64,000 nt of DNA from Bin95 sp965220855. Lineage in GTDB: Bacteria; Pseudomonadota; Alphaproteobacteria; Bin95. The notes beneath the pieces are model-generated. The model was given only the letters and a program-made list of their open reading frames with translations. It had not been told where the DNA came from and did not search any database. Numbering within the stretch: position 1 is the stretch's first letter; the number at the start of each line of letters is the position of its first letter. Made by a program: the position numbers and the translations under genes. Shown here piece after piece: positions 18,524 through 28,004 of the stretch. The stretch lies in contig CBDCQY010000002.1 in NCBI GenBank assembly GCA_965220855.1, positions 1-64,000 of the forward strand, read 5' to 3'.

Positions 18524-19077
18524 GCCGCGTTCCGGTCCGCGAGATACTGCTGACGAGGTCTGCATCCGTCTAGACAGGCGCCTAGGCTCGTGCCTGCGCC
18601 GGCAACGGCTTTCGGCTCGGGCGGCGTTACACGTCGAAAACCACGCGAGCATGCTTGCCGACGGTGCGCTGGCCCACGAGGGCGAGCCGGTCGACGTGCT
18701 CGACCGGTCCGAGTAGCCGCGCAGCGAACTCGATCTGCAGGTCGCGAACGTCGCGCTGTTCGCCGCTCACGTCCTTCGGCGCGGCCTGATCGCCGATGGA
18801 CGGGAGGATGAGGTCGAGGACGTCCTGCGGTTCGTGTCGACCAAAATGCCCGAATCGGTCACTGACCGCGCTTTCGACTAACCCGCCGCCGCAAAGCGTC
18901 GCCCCGAAGCGGCAGGCCTGAAAGCTGGAACGACTTCCCTGGAAGCGTGGCGCCGGCACGACGTGGGCAGTGCATCGCCCATAGCCGCGCGTGTAGAACT
19001 GAAGTTGATTTTCACGAGACTTGAATTCGGTTAGTAAAACTGTCAAGTACCTGCCGGACTCAACGTGAGAATCAAAC
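18524..19077. other. Region with possible decayed gene fragments
   Basis: No intact gene. On the plus strand, fragments with coding-like composition occur in two frames: HVENHASMLADGALAHEGEP (18635-18716) and, after a frame change, LDLQVANVALFAAHVLRRGL (18731-18880). They may be the remains of a gene that preceded the truncated AbiEii-like gene. The last 200 bases before 19078 are AT-richer and may hold the promoter of the defence operon; no clear -35/-10 pair is identified. Confidence 0.35.
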
Positions 19078-19860
19078 ATGCGCGGCCCTCTCAAGCGCGT
19101 CATGGAGCATGCCGAGGCGCTGCCGCCGACGCGCAACCAGGAGAAGCGCTGGGGGTGCGCCATTCGCGCCCGTCTCGTCGAAAGGGTCCGGGAGGAGGCC
19201 CGCTCCTTTGTCGAGGCTGGTCTCTCCGGCACCGGGTTCGTGGCCAGGTGTCGCGAGGAAACGAACCACCTCTATGTCACGTACGAGCCGATGTTCGAGG
19301 CAAGCGGTCTCGTCTTCCCGGAAGTCATCGTCGAGTTCGGCGCCCGTTCGACCGGTGAGCTCCACGTGAAGCGGCTCGTCGTGTGCGATGCCGCGGCTTC
19401 TCTTCCCGATCTGACCTTCCCCCGGGCGCATCCCAGCGTCATGCTGGCGGAACGGATCTTCTGGGAGAAGGCGGCCGCCGCACATGTCTTCTGCCGACGG
19501 GAACGCCGCCGCGGCGAGCCCCAGTCTAGGCATTGGCACGATCTCGCATGTCTCGACGAGGCTGGCATCGCGGCAACCGCCCTCGCCGACCGGGCGCTCG
19601 CGCTCTCGGTTGCACGGTACAAGGCGATTTTATTCGTCGAGAACGATGCGAACGGCAACCGGATCGACTACGAGGCGGCAGTCTCCGGCGGCCTGCAACT
19701 GGTCCCCTCCGGCGCCGCGCTGGCGTTACTCGCCGATGACTACGCAAGCATGCTGGTCGATGGCATGCTGCTCGATGGAGACGAGCAGTTCCACGCGCTG
19801 ATGGAGCGATGCGCTGCAATCGAGGTACGCGCCAACGCCGCCCAGCGGAGGGACGGCTGA
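19078..19860 (+). CDS. AbiEii-like protein lacking the nucleotidyltransferase motif
   Basis: The 260 residues match the C-terminal part of AbiEii/AbiGii nucleotidyltransferase toxins as I know them: VIVEFGARSTGE, VVCDAAASLPDLTFPRAHP, VMLAERIFWEKAAAAHVF, RHWHDLACLDEAGIA, AVSGGLQLVPSGAAL. The usual N-terminal catalytic part, with GGTSLSK and the SEDIDL acidic motif, is absent: the protein begins in the middle of the family alignment. It is therefore a 5'-truncated remnant or a repurposed non-catalytic domain. The stop overlaps the start of the following helicase gene (TGATG), so it is translationally coupled to the defence operon, which argues it is still expressed. Confidence 0.7.
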   Translation: MRGPLKRVMEHAEALPPTRNQEKRWGCAIRARLVERVREEARSFVEAGLSGTGFVARCREETNHLYVTYEPMFEASGLVFPEVIVEFGARSTGELHVKRLVVCDAAASLPDLTFPRAHPSVMLAERIFWEKAAAAHVFCRRERRRGEPQSRHWHDLACLDEAGIAATALADRALALSVARYKAILFVENDANGNRIDYEAAVSGGLQLVPSGAALALLADDYASMLVDGMLLDGDEQFHALMERCAAIEVRANAAQRRDG

Positions 19861-22800
19861 TGGACGTTTTCGCTTTTCGCGATGCACTTGTCGCCGAATA
19901 TGGGCAGTTTTCGCGAAGCTTCACCAAGATTAGGGCCGACGACATCTCCGGTGCGGTCGACACTGCCTACGATAGGGGCCATTTCTGGCCGGCTCCGCTC
20001 ATACAGTTAAACCCCAACTTCGAGGCAGGGGGAGGGATTGACGACCTTGTCGCCAACGGGACACTCGACGCAGAATGCGAGAAAATATTCCGGCTGAAGA
20101 ATGCCGACGATACCTATGGTAAACGCCTCCTGCTGCATCGGCACCAGACCGACGCCATTGCCATTGCCGGGCGTAAGGAAAGTTACGTCCTGACGACTGG
20201 CACTGGCTCGGGCAAGTCACTTGGCTACTTCATTCCTATCATCAACGATGTGTTGAAGCGCAAACGTGCGGGCGAATCCTGTTCGGGGATCACCGCAATC
20301 GTTGTCTATCCCATGAACGCGCTATGCAACAGCCAAAGCGAAGAACTGGAGAGGTATCTGCAGCTTGGTTACGGCGAGGGAAAGGAGCCAGTTACCTTCG
20401 CCCGCTATACCGGGCAAGAGACTCACGAGGAACGTGAACGCATCGCGAAGAGCCCACCTAACATCCTGCTGACGAACTACGTCATGCTCGAACTGATAAT
20501 GACGCGGTTTCACGAGACCGACAAGGCAGTGCGACAGCACGCTGTTGGACTCCGCTTCTTAGTTCTCGACGAGTTGCACACCTACCGCGGACGGCAAGGT
20601 GCCGATGTCGCTATGCTGGTCCGCCGTGTGCGTGAAAGATTCAACGAGCAACTTCTTTGCATCGGAACATCTGCAACAATGGCATCGGAGGGGTTGCCCG
20701 ATGATCGTAATACCGTCGTCGCGCGTATCGCTACTCGTCTCTTCGGTGCCACCGTCGTACCTGGAAATATCGTATCCGAAACACTTCGACGCCTAACCCA
20801 ACGCGATGCGAGCATGCGAAAGGTCGATTTACGCAACGTTATTGAACGCGGCGTAACGACAACTCTTACTCACGCTGAACTGTCCACACACCCTGTCGCG
20901 GCTTGGGTGGAGCGCAAACTGGGTATCGAAGAGCACCGCGGCACCCTCGAACGCATAGCGCGACCCCTCACCATTCGTGAAGCCTCCGATGCTCTCGCGC
21001 AAGACAGCGGCCTCGACTCCGAGCTTTGTCGCGACTACCTCGTGCGATTTCTGCTGGCTGCCCATCACAGCCAGAACGAGCGGGGTCAAAGCTTTTTCGC
21101 GTTTCGCCTTCACCAGTTCATCAGCGGCGCTTGGAACGCATACTCGACGCTTGAGGGGCCGGGAGAGCGATATCTGACCCTGCATGGCCAGCAATTCAAG
21201 CCTGGAGACCGTAGTCGGCGTCTCTACTCGCTCTGCTTCTGCCGGGCTTGTGGGCAGGAGTACTTTCCGGTCTGGGCGCGGCTGGCAGGCACGCAGCCGG
21301 AGGCATTCGAACCCCGCGACCTGTCCGAACGAGCGAACGATGACGAAGACCTTCGGTTCGGCTATCTCATGCCCGATGCAGGTAGCATGTTCGATCCTGC
21401 ACATGCCGAAAGCCAGTATCCGGAGGAGTGGCTGGAGTTCCGCGGTGACGAGGTCCGCCTTAGGCCTCATTTTCGCCGCTACCGCCCCGTCGGCGTGCGG
21501 GTAAGCACCTCCGGTAGCGTCAACGCAGACGGAATGCCCGCATGGTTTATCCCAGGATCGTTCCGATTCTGCCTGAATCCGAAATGTGATGCCTACTATG
21601 ACGGCAATGTTCGGAGCGATCTCACCAAGCTTTCCGGTCTGTCAAGCGAAGGCCGCAGCTCCGCGACGACTGTTCTCGTGCTGTCTTCGCTGAAGCACCT
21701 CATCGGTACAGAACTTGACGAGCGCACCAAAAAGCTTCTCGCCTTCACCGACAATCGTCAGGACGCCAGCCTGCAGGCGGGTCATTTTAACGACTTCATT
21801 CAGATCTTGTTGCTACGTGGTGCTTTGCTGGCCGCCATTCAACACGAAGGCGACAGTGTTCTCACGGACGAGATATTGACCCAAAAGGTACTCAGGCATC
21901 TGCACCTTGATGCCGCCGATTATGCGGCAAATCCAGGCGCCAAAGGCATCAAAGCGCAGAACACGATGAAGGCACTACGCGATGTGCTGGGTTACCGACT
22001 GTATTATGATTTGCGACGGGGTTGGCGGATCACGAATCCAAATCTAGAGCAGTTGCAGGTACTCGAAATCAGATACCGGGACCTTATGGACTGCTGCGAG
22101 GACGAGGAAGAATGGCGTGCGCGTCATCCCCTGCTCGGTTCCATCGCGCCGGAACGTCGTTTCGAGATCTTTTGTGAACTTCTGGAACGGATGCGGAGAG
22201 CTCTGTGTATCAAGACAATCTATCTCGATCCAAATTTCCAAGAGCAGATACGCAATCGAAGCTTCAACCAACTGAAGGAGCCCTGGGGCCTGTCGGAAGA
22301 TGAACGCCTGTTTTCTCATGCGTTCATGATTCCGAGACCGGTCGGTCGCACGCGCCGCCCCGACTACCGGATGTTGCATGTCTCCCATCGTTCCGCATTC
22401 GGCCGCAAGCTTAGGTCGCCAGCGTTTTGGGGACAGAACAATCCTGTCTACCCGTCCAAGTTCGACGAGGACACCTACAACACCATTGTAGACGATATTC
22501 TGGGCGTGCTTGCCAATTACGGTTATGTCGAGCCCACGGAGTTCGATGACGGCCAGATTGGTTACCGGATCGATAGTTCAGTGCTCGAATGGGGCCTCGC
22601 AGAAGGTGCTGACGGCAAGATCGGTTCGGCCAACGTGTTTTTCCGAAATCTCTACCAGAACGTCGCTGCTCTTCTCTCCAGCGAGGACCGCCTTCTCCAC
22701 CAACTGGAGGCACGTGAGCATACTGCTCAGGTCGATGCCGAAGTTCGCCAAGAACGAGAGCGCCGCTTTCGCAAGGGGCTTTCCGGCGAACGTATTGTCG

Positions 22801-25139
22801 ACGGCAAGGTGGAGTCGGCTGGACTGCCCGTCCTCTTCTGCTCACCAACTATGGAGCTCGGCGTCGATATCGCCAGTCTGAATGTAGTTTACATGCGCAA
22901 TGTGCCACCGACCCCGGCAAACTACGCCCAGCGAAGCGGCCGCGCCGGGCGCAGTGGCCAACCGGCGCTCGTCGTCACCTACTGCGCCGCCAGGTCGCCG
23001 CACGACCAGTACTTCTTCTCCTATCCGACCCGCATGGTGGCGGGTGTCGTGAATCCACCAAACATCGACCTCGCTAACGAGGACCTGGTCCGAAGCCACC
23101 TCCAGGCGGTCTGGTTGGCGGAGACAGGCATCAAGCTCGGCTCCTCGGTGCGGGACGTTCTTGACCGGGAGAGGCCCGACACTCTGCCGTTACATGACGA
23201 GATCGCCGAGCAGATCAGCGCCCCGCAGGCGGTGCACTCAGCACAACGGCGCGCGGGCCGCATACTCGCGACGCTCGGATCGGACCTCTCAGAGCAAACG
23301 GCGCCTTGGTACACGGACACGTGGCTGACTGGCGCGATGCAGTCCGCTCGGCGCCGCTTCGACAAAGCGTTCAGCCGATGGCGCTCGCTCTTCCTTGCGA
23401 CGGCAAGTCAGATGAAGTTTGCGAACGACGTTGTCAACAACGCTGCGGCGACCGAGCAGGAGCGCCGGGAGGCTAAGGCCCGCTACGACGAGGCGTACAC
23501 CCAGCAGAACCTGCTTCTTGACACCCGGCCTACAATGAACTCCGACTTTTACACCTATCGATATCTGGCGGCGGAGGGCTTCCTCCCCGGATATAACTTT
23601 CCGCGTTTGCCGCTGATGGCCTTCGTCCCTGGCCGCCGCGAGAAGGTAGCCCGGGATTCGTTTCTGAGCCGTCCCCGTTTTCTGGGACTTACCGAGTTCG
23701 GCCCCCAATCCATCATTTATCACGAGGGCAGCACCTATCGCGTGCGCCGTGCCATTCTCGCTGTGCGCGACGATACCGCAGTGACCGCCTCGGCCAAGCT
23801 TCCTGTTCAGGGTGCTCGCATCTGTCCGGCATGCGGTTATGGGCACTTTGGCGAGCAGATGGAATCCGAGCGCTGCGTCAATTGCAATTACCGCCTTGAG
23901 GGCGGGCGCTCGATTCGGAACCTGTACCGCATCGAACAGGTGGCCACCCAGCGGGCAAATCGTATCACTTCGGACGAGGAAGAACGCCAGCGCCAAGGGT
24001 ATGAGATGGTCACGACCCTTCGCTTCAGCGAAGAGAACGGCCGGCCACGGGCTGAGGTGATTCAGGTTGTGCAGAGCGACGAGACCCTGCTGGAGCTGCG
24101 CTACGGTCCTGCCGCGACACTATGGCGGATCAATCTCGGCTGGCGTCGCCGCCAGGAGAAGACCGTCTATGGTTTCAGCGTCGATCCCAATACTGGTGAA
24201 TGGACTAAGGACTCCCAAGCGCCCACCGATGCCGAGGACGACAAGGTACGTGAGGGCAAGACGGTCGAACGTATCACTCCATTCGTAGAGGACACCCGTA
24301 ATGTCCTCTTGCTCCGTCCTGCTATGGAGTTGTCCGATACAGCTATGGTCTCGCTGCAGTACGCCCTCAAGCGCGGCATCGAGCAGGAGTTCCAGTTGGA
24401 GGAAGCGGAACTCGCCGTTGAGCCGCTGCCCGATCGAGACGATCGGAGGACGATCCTGCTCTACGAGGCCGCCGAAGGCGGTGCCGGTGTGCTTACCCGT
24501 ATTGTCAGTGATTCCGACGCGCTCCCCCGGATTGCCCGTAAGGCTCTTGAAGTTTGCCACTACAGTGCGGTCTCAGGGAAATGGTCCGGCCCCGATGACC
24601 TCGTCAATCAGAACGACGACTGCGAAGCGGGCTGTTACCGCTGCCTGCTCAGCTACTACAACCAGCCCGATCACCCGCACATCGACCGGCAGGATCCATA
24701 CATGCTCGACCTGCTGTGCCGATTGACGCACGCCGAGCGCCAGCACCTCAGTCACGAGATGATGGCCGGCGATAGCCATGCAGATTTGCACAACGCCTCG
24801 ACGTCCTCCCTGGAGAAGGAATGGCTGACCTTCATCGAGTCCGGCGGCTATCGACTGCCCGACCGGGCGCAACCCTATCTCGAAATCTATGCAACACGGC
24901 CCGATTTCGCCTACGCCGCATCGCAGGCACTGATTTACGTGGACGGTCCGCATCATGAGTCAACGCTCCGCAAGAATGCCGACGAGACCATCGACCGCCG
25001 GCTGACCGATGCCGGTTACACCGTGGTGCGGTTTCCTGCCGATCGATCATCCTGGCCGGACATTGCTGCCAGCTACGCTTGGGTGTTTGGTGTGGGTGCG
25101 TCACCGAAGAGCGCCGAGAATGAGAGGGGGGATGGCTGA
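19860..25139 (+). CDS. DEAD/DEAH-family helicase with DUF1998 and C-terminal nuclease-like domain (DrmA/DrmB-like fusion)
   Basis: A 1759-residue protein. The helicase core has Walker A TGTGSGKS at residues 113-120, a Walker B variant DELH at 237-240, SAT (GTSATMAS) in motif III and QRSGRAGRSGQ in motif VI near 1020. A zinc cluster CPAC...CVNC follows at about 1322-1344. The DUF1998 region is seen as YEAAEGGAGVLTRI near 1535 and CEAGCYRCLLSYYNQPDH at 1588-1605. The last 100 residues resemble Vsr/DUF559 nucleases: PDFAYAASQALIYVDGPHH near 1681-1699, then AGYTVVRF. In DISARM, helicase (DrmA) and DUF1998 (DrmB) are separate proteins; large fused forms also occur in Druantia DruE. It probably translocates on foreign DNA. 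It overlaps the SNF2 gene by 8 bases. Confidence 0.85.
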   Translation: MDVFAFRDALVAEYGQFSRSFTKIRADDISGAVDTAYDRGHFWPAPLIQLNPNFEAGGGIDDLVANGTLDAECEKIFRLKNADDTYGKRLLLHRHQTDAIAIAGRKESYVLTTGTGSGKSLGYFIPIINDVLKRKRAGESCSGITAIVVYPMNALCNSQSEELERYLQLGYGEGKEPVTFARYTGQETHEERERIAKSPPNILLTNYVMLELIMTRFHETDKAVRQHAVGLRFLVLDELHTYRGRQGADVAMLVRRVRERFNEQLLCIGTSATMASEGLPDDRNTVVARIATRLFGATVVPGNIVSETLRRLTQRDASMRKVDLRNVIERGVTTTLTHAELSTHPVAAWVERKLGIEEHRGTLERIARPLTIREASDALAQDSGLDSELCRDYLVRFLLAAHHSQNERGQSFFAFRLHQFISGAWNAYSTLEGPGERYLTLHGQQFKPGDRSRRLYSLCFCRACGQEYFPVWARLAGTQPEAFEPRDLSERANDDEDLRFGYLMPDAGSMFDPAHAESQYPEEWLEFRGDEVRLRPHFRRYRPVGVRVSTSGSVNADGMPAWFIPGSFRFCLNPKCDAYYDGNVRSDLTKLSGLSSEGRSSATTVLVLSSLKHLIGTELDERTKKLLAFTDNRQDASLQAGHFNDFIQILLLRGALLAAIQHEGDSVLTDEILTQKVLRHLHLDAADYAANPGAKGIKAQNTMKALRDVLGYRLYYDLRRGWRITNPNLEQLQVLEIRYRDLMDCCEDEEEWRARHPLLGSIAPERRFEIFCELLERMRRALCIKTIYLDPNFQEQIRNRSFNQLKEPWGLSEDERLFSHAFMIPRPVGRTRRPDYRMLHVSHRSAFGRKLRSPAFWGQNNPVYPSKFDEDTYNTIVDDILGVLANYGYVEPTEFDDGQIGYRIDSSVLEWGLAEGADGKIGSANVFFRNLYQNVAALLSSEDRLLHQLEAREHTAQVDAEVRQERERRFRKGLSGERIVDGKVESAGLPVLFCSPTMELGVDIASLNVVYMRNVPPTPANYAQRSGRAGRSGQPALVVTYCAARSPHDQYFFSYPTRMVAGVVNPPNIDLANEDLVRSHLQAVWLAETGIKLGSSVRDVLDRERPDTLPLHDEIAEQISAPQAVHSAQRRAGRILATLGSDLSEQTAPWYTDTWLTGAMQSARRRFDKAFSRWRSLFLATASQMKFANDVVNNAAATEQERREAKARYDEAYTQQNLLLDTRPTMNSDFYTYRYLAAEGFLPGYNFPRLPLMAFVPGRREKVARDSFLSRPRFLGLTEFGPQSIIYHEGSTYRVRRAILAVRDDTAVTASAKLPVQGARICPACGYGHFGEQMESERCVNCNYRLEGGRSIRNLYRIEQVATQRANRITSDEEERQRQGYEMVTTLRFSEENGRPRAEVIQVVQSDETLLELRYGPAATLWRINLGWRRRQEKTVYGFSVDPNTGEWTKDSQAPTDAEDDKVREGKTVERITPFVEDTRNVLLLRPAMELSDTAMVSLQYALKRGIEQEFQLEEAELAVEPLPDRDDRRTILLYEAAEGGAGVLTRIVSDSDALPRIARKALEVCHYSAVSGKWSGPDDLVNQNDDCEAGCYRCLLSYYNQPDHPHIDRQDPYMLDLLCRLTHAERQHLSHEMMAGDSHADLHNASTSSLEKEWLTFIESGGYRLPDRAQPYLEIYATRPDFAYAASQALIYVDGPHHESTLRKNADETIDRRLTDAGYTVVRFPADRSSWPDIAASYAWVFGVGASPKSAENERGDG

Positions 25140-28002
25140 GGTGGAAGTCCCCGTTACCTTCAAGCCCGGAGATCTGGTCCGGGCGCGCCACCGAGAGTGG
25201 GTGGTCCTGCCAGAGATGCGCAACGATGTGCTGAGGCTCCGGCCGCTCGGCGGTGCGGAGGACGATGCGACCCTCATCTATCTCCCGCTGGAGCCCGAGG
25301 CACCCGTCCCCGCGACATTCGATCTCCCGGACCCGGACCGGCCTGGCTCCCAAGAAGCCGCACTTTTGCTGCGCGACGCGCTTCGCCTGAAACTCCGCGC
25401 GGGCGCGGGGCCGTTTCGGAGCTTTGGCAATCTCAATGTCGAACCGCGTGCCTATCAGCTCGTACCCCTATTGATGGCCCTCAAACTCGACATCGTCCGG
25501 CTTCTCGTCGCCGACGATGTGGGCATCGGCAAGACCATCGAGGCGGGCCTCATCGCACGGGAGCTACTCGATCGCGGCGAGATCGAACGGCTTACGGTCA
25601 TCTGTCCGCCCCATCTCTGCGAACAGTGGCAACAGGAGTTGGGGGAAAAGTTCAGCATTGACGCCGAGGTCGTCCGTACCGGAACGGCCGCACGTCTCGA
25701 ACGTGGGCTGCGGGCCGACGAGTCTGTCTTCGAAGTCTATCCCTTCACGGTGGTGTCGCTCGACTACATTAAATCTGACCGACGCCGCAGCGATTTCTTG
25801 CGTGCCTGCCCCGAGTTCGTGATTGTCGATGAGGCGCATGCCTGCGTACAGTCAAACACGAACACCCGCCATCAACGCTACCAGCTTCTCAAGGGCCTCG
25901 CCGAGAGCGAGCCCCGACGAAGCATGGTGTTCCTGACCGCGACGCCACACTCGGGCGACGATACCGCCTTCCACAACCTGCTCGGCCTGCTTAAGCCGAG
26001 CTTCGCTGAACTGGCCGATACGCTCGAGGGCGACACGCGCCGACGCTTGCGCGATGAACTGGCATTGCATTTCGTCCAGCGCCGCCGTGGCGACATCGCC
26101 GAATGGAAGGACGATGCCAGCTTTCCCGTGCGCGAGAGCCGAGAAGCGACCTACCGGCTGACCGGCGATTGGGGGGCGCTCTTCGAGGATGTGCTCGCCT
26201 ATGCGAGGACCATGGTCCGGCGAGCGGAAAGCGGTACGAAGCTCGAACAGCGCATGTCTTGGTGGGCTGCGCTCGCGCTCTTGCGCTGCGCATCGTCAAG
26301 CCCCGCGGCCGCTTCGCTTGCTCTAAGAACCCGGCTCCAGGCCGCCGAGGGCGAGACAGAAGGGGACAAGCTAGCCGGCCTGGATCGCGAAGCGGGCGAG
26401 ACCGTGATGGACGAAGCGGCAGACGACTCGCTCACACTCTCCGAAAGCGTGCCCGCCGGCACCGTCGAGGAGGCAGAGGACGCTACGTCCTTGCGAGGGC
26501 TTATTGCACGCGCCGAAGCGCTCCGCGGTCTTCGAAACGACCCCAAGCTTGACACTCTCATTGCCGAGGTTCGGGAACTCGTGCTGAACGGGTTCCGTCC
26601 CGTCGTTTTCTGTCGCTACATCGCCACCGCCCATTACATAGGGCCGGAACTGAGGAGTGCCCTCAACAGGCGAAATACCCAGGTCACCGTGATCACGGGA
26701 GAGCTCACTCCCGACCAGCGGGAAGAACGTGTAGAGGCTCTTGCAGACCTTGACACGAATGTTGCGCCCGTGCTCGTCGCCACCGATTGCCTGTCCGAAG
26801 GCGTCAACCTTCAGAGTTACTTCAATGCGGTGGTTCACTACGACCTCACCTGGAATCCTACCCGCCACGAGCAGCGCGAAGGCCGTGCAGACCGCTTCGG
26901 GCAAGCTTCCCGCATCGTTCGCGCGCTTATGCTTTACGGCGAGAATAATCCCGTTGATGGTGCCGTTCTGCGTGTGATCCTCCGCAAGGCCGAGAAAATC
27001 CGCAAGGAACTCGGCGTCTCCGTTCCCCTGCCTGCGGACAACAACAAGGTTGTCGACGCGATCATGAAGGCCGTGCTGATGCATGGCGGGCCTCACTCTC
27101 CCGCCATCCAGACAGAGCTCGATCTTGGAGAAACCGAAACCGAGGTCGATGACGCCTGGCAGGAGGCCAAGAGCCAGATGACGCGGACCGTGTTCGCACA
27201 ACGGCGCCTCTCGCCGGATGACGTACTGCCCGAATGGCGCAAGGCCGTGTCTGTCCTCGGCGGGTCAGAGGACGTTGCGCGCTTTGCGCGTCTGTCAGCC
27301 GAACGGCTCGGTGCGCCGCTCGATACGCGGAGCGGCTACTGCCGGTTGCCGGTCGCACACCTGCCGAAGCCGCTTCAGGACCGCCTGGACGCCATCGGTT
27401 TCACGGCTTCCGCGAAGCTCGCATTTGATCAACCCGCGCCCGAGGGGGCAGCCTACATCCATCGAGCACATCCGTTGGTGGCGACGCTTGCCGACTTCAT
27501 CGCGGAACAGGCACTCGATGACACGGCACCGGACATCGCCGCTCGCAGTGGCGCCATCTTCACGAACGGCGTGGAAACCCGCACGGTGCTCTATCTGCTT
27601 CGCCTCCGGAGCCAGCTCCTTGTGGAGCGTCGTGGCGCCGACGGCCGGTATTCGCCGCTCAAATCTCTCCTCGCCGAGGAGTGTCTCGCTTTCGCGGTTC
27701 GCAGCGGAGACCCAGACGAACACTTGACAGAGGACGCCGCATTGGCGCTGCTCTCTCTTGAAGCGGGCCGGAACATGCCGGACAGCCAGAAGACCCATCT
27801 GATAAGACAGGCCCTAAGAGCCTTGCCGGATATGGAAGACGCCTTCGAGCGCGTCGCCCGAGAACAGTCGCGGCGATTGCTCGCCGACCACCGCCGTATC
27901 CGCGAAGCCAGCGACGCGCGGGGCCTGCGCTACGATGTCATCCCCGCTTTGCCTGTCGACAAGATCGGTATCTACGTCTTCATGCCCATGGCGCGATTGT
28001 AA
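25132..28002 (+). CDS. SNF2-family helicase, DrmD-like
   Basis: A 956-residue SNF2/RapA-type ATPase. The start is the ATG inside the upstream stop (ATGGCTGA), after AGAGGGGG. Walker A is the variant DDVGIGKT near residue 127. DEAH is at 233-236 (FVIVDEAHAC). The second RecA lobe shows VLVATDCLSEGVNLQSY and WNPTRHEQREGRADRFGQ near 575-590. Size, motif set and adjacency to a large adenine methyltransferase match DrmD of class 1 DISARM as I remember it; this is a family inference without a search. It likely remodels or translocates along DNA for the defence complex. Two bases separate its stop codon from the methyltransferase start. Confidence 0.85.
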   Translation: MAEVEVPVTFKPGDLVRARHREWVVLPEMRNDVLRLRPLGGAEDDATLIYLPLEPEAPVPATFDLPDPDRPGSQEAALLLRDALRLKLRAGAGPFRSFGNLNVEPRAYQLVPLLMALKLDIVRLLVADDVGIGKTIEAGLIARELLDRGEIERLTVICPPHLCEQWQQELGEKFSIDAEVVRTGTAARLERGLRADESVFEVYPFTVVSLDYIKSDRRRSDFLRACPEFVIVDEAHACVQSNTNTRHQRYQLLKGLAESEPRRSMVFLTATPHSGDDTAFHNLLGLLKPSFAELADTLEGDTRRRLRDELALHFVQRRRGDIAEWKDDASFPVRESREATYRLTGDWGALFEDVLAYARTMVRRAESGTKLEQRMSWWAALALLRCASSSPAAASLALRTRLQAAEGETEGDKLAGLDREAGETVMDEAADDSLTLSESVPAGTVEEAEDATSLRGLIARAEALRGLRNDPKLDTLIAEVRELVLNGFRPVVFCRYIATAHYIGPELRSALNRRNTQVTVITGELTPDQREERVEALADLDTNVAPVLVATDCLSEGVNLQSYFNAVVHYDLTWNPTRHEQREGRADRFGQASRIVRALMLYGENNPVDGAVLRVILRKAEKIRKELGVSVPLPADNNKVVDAIMKAVLMHGGPHSPAIQTELDLGETETEVDDAWQEAKSQMTRTVFAQRRLSPDDVLPEWRKAVSVLGGSEDVARFARLSAERLGAPLDTRSGYCRLPVAHLPKPLQDRLDAIGFTASAKLAFDQPAPEGAAYIHRAHPLVATLADFIAEQALDDTAPDIAARSGAIFTNGVETRTVLYLLRLRSQLLVERRGADGRYSPLKSLLAEECLAFAVRSGDPDEHLTEDAALALLSLEAGRNMPDSQKTHLIRQALRALPDMEDAFERVAREQSRRLLADHRRIREASDARGLRYDVIPALPVDKIGIYVFMPMARL

Positions 28003-28004
28003 CC

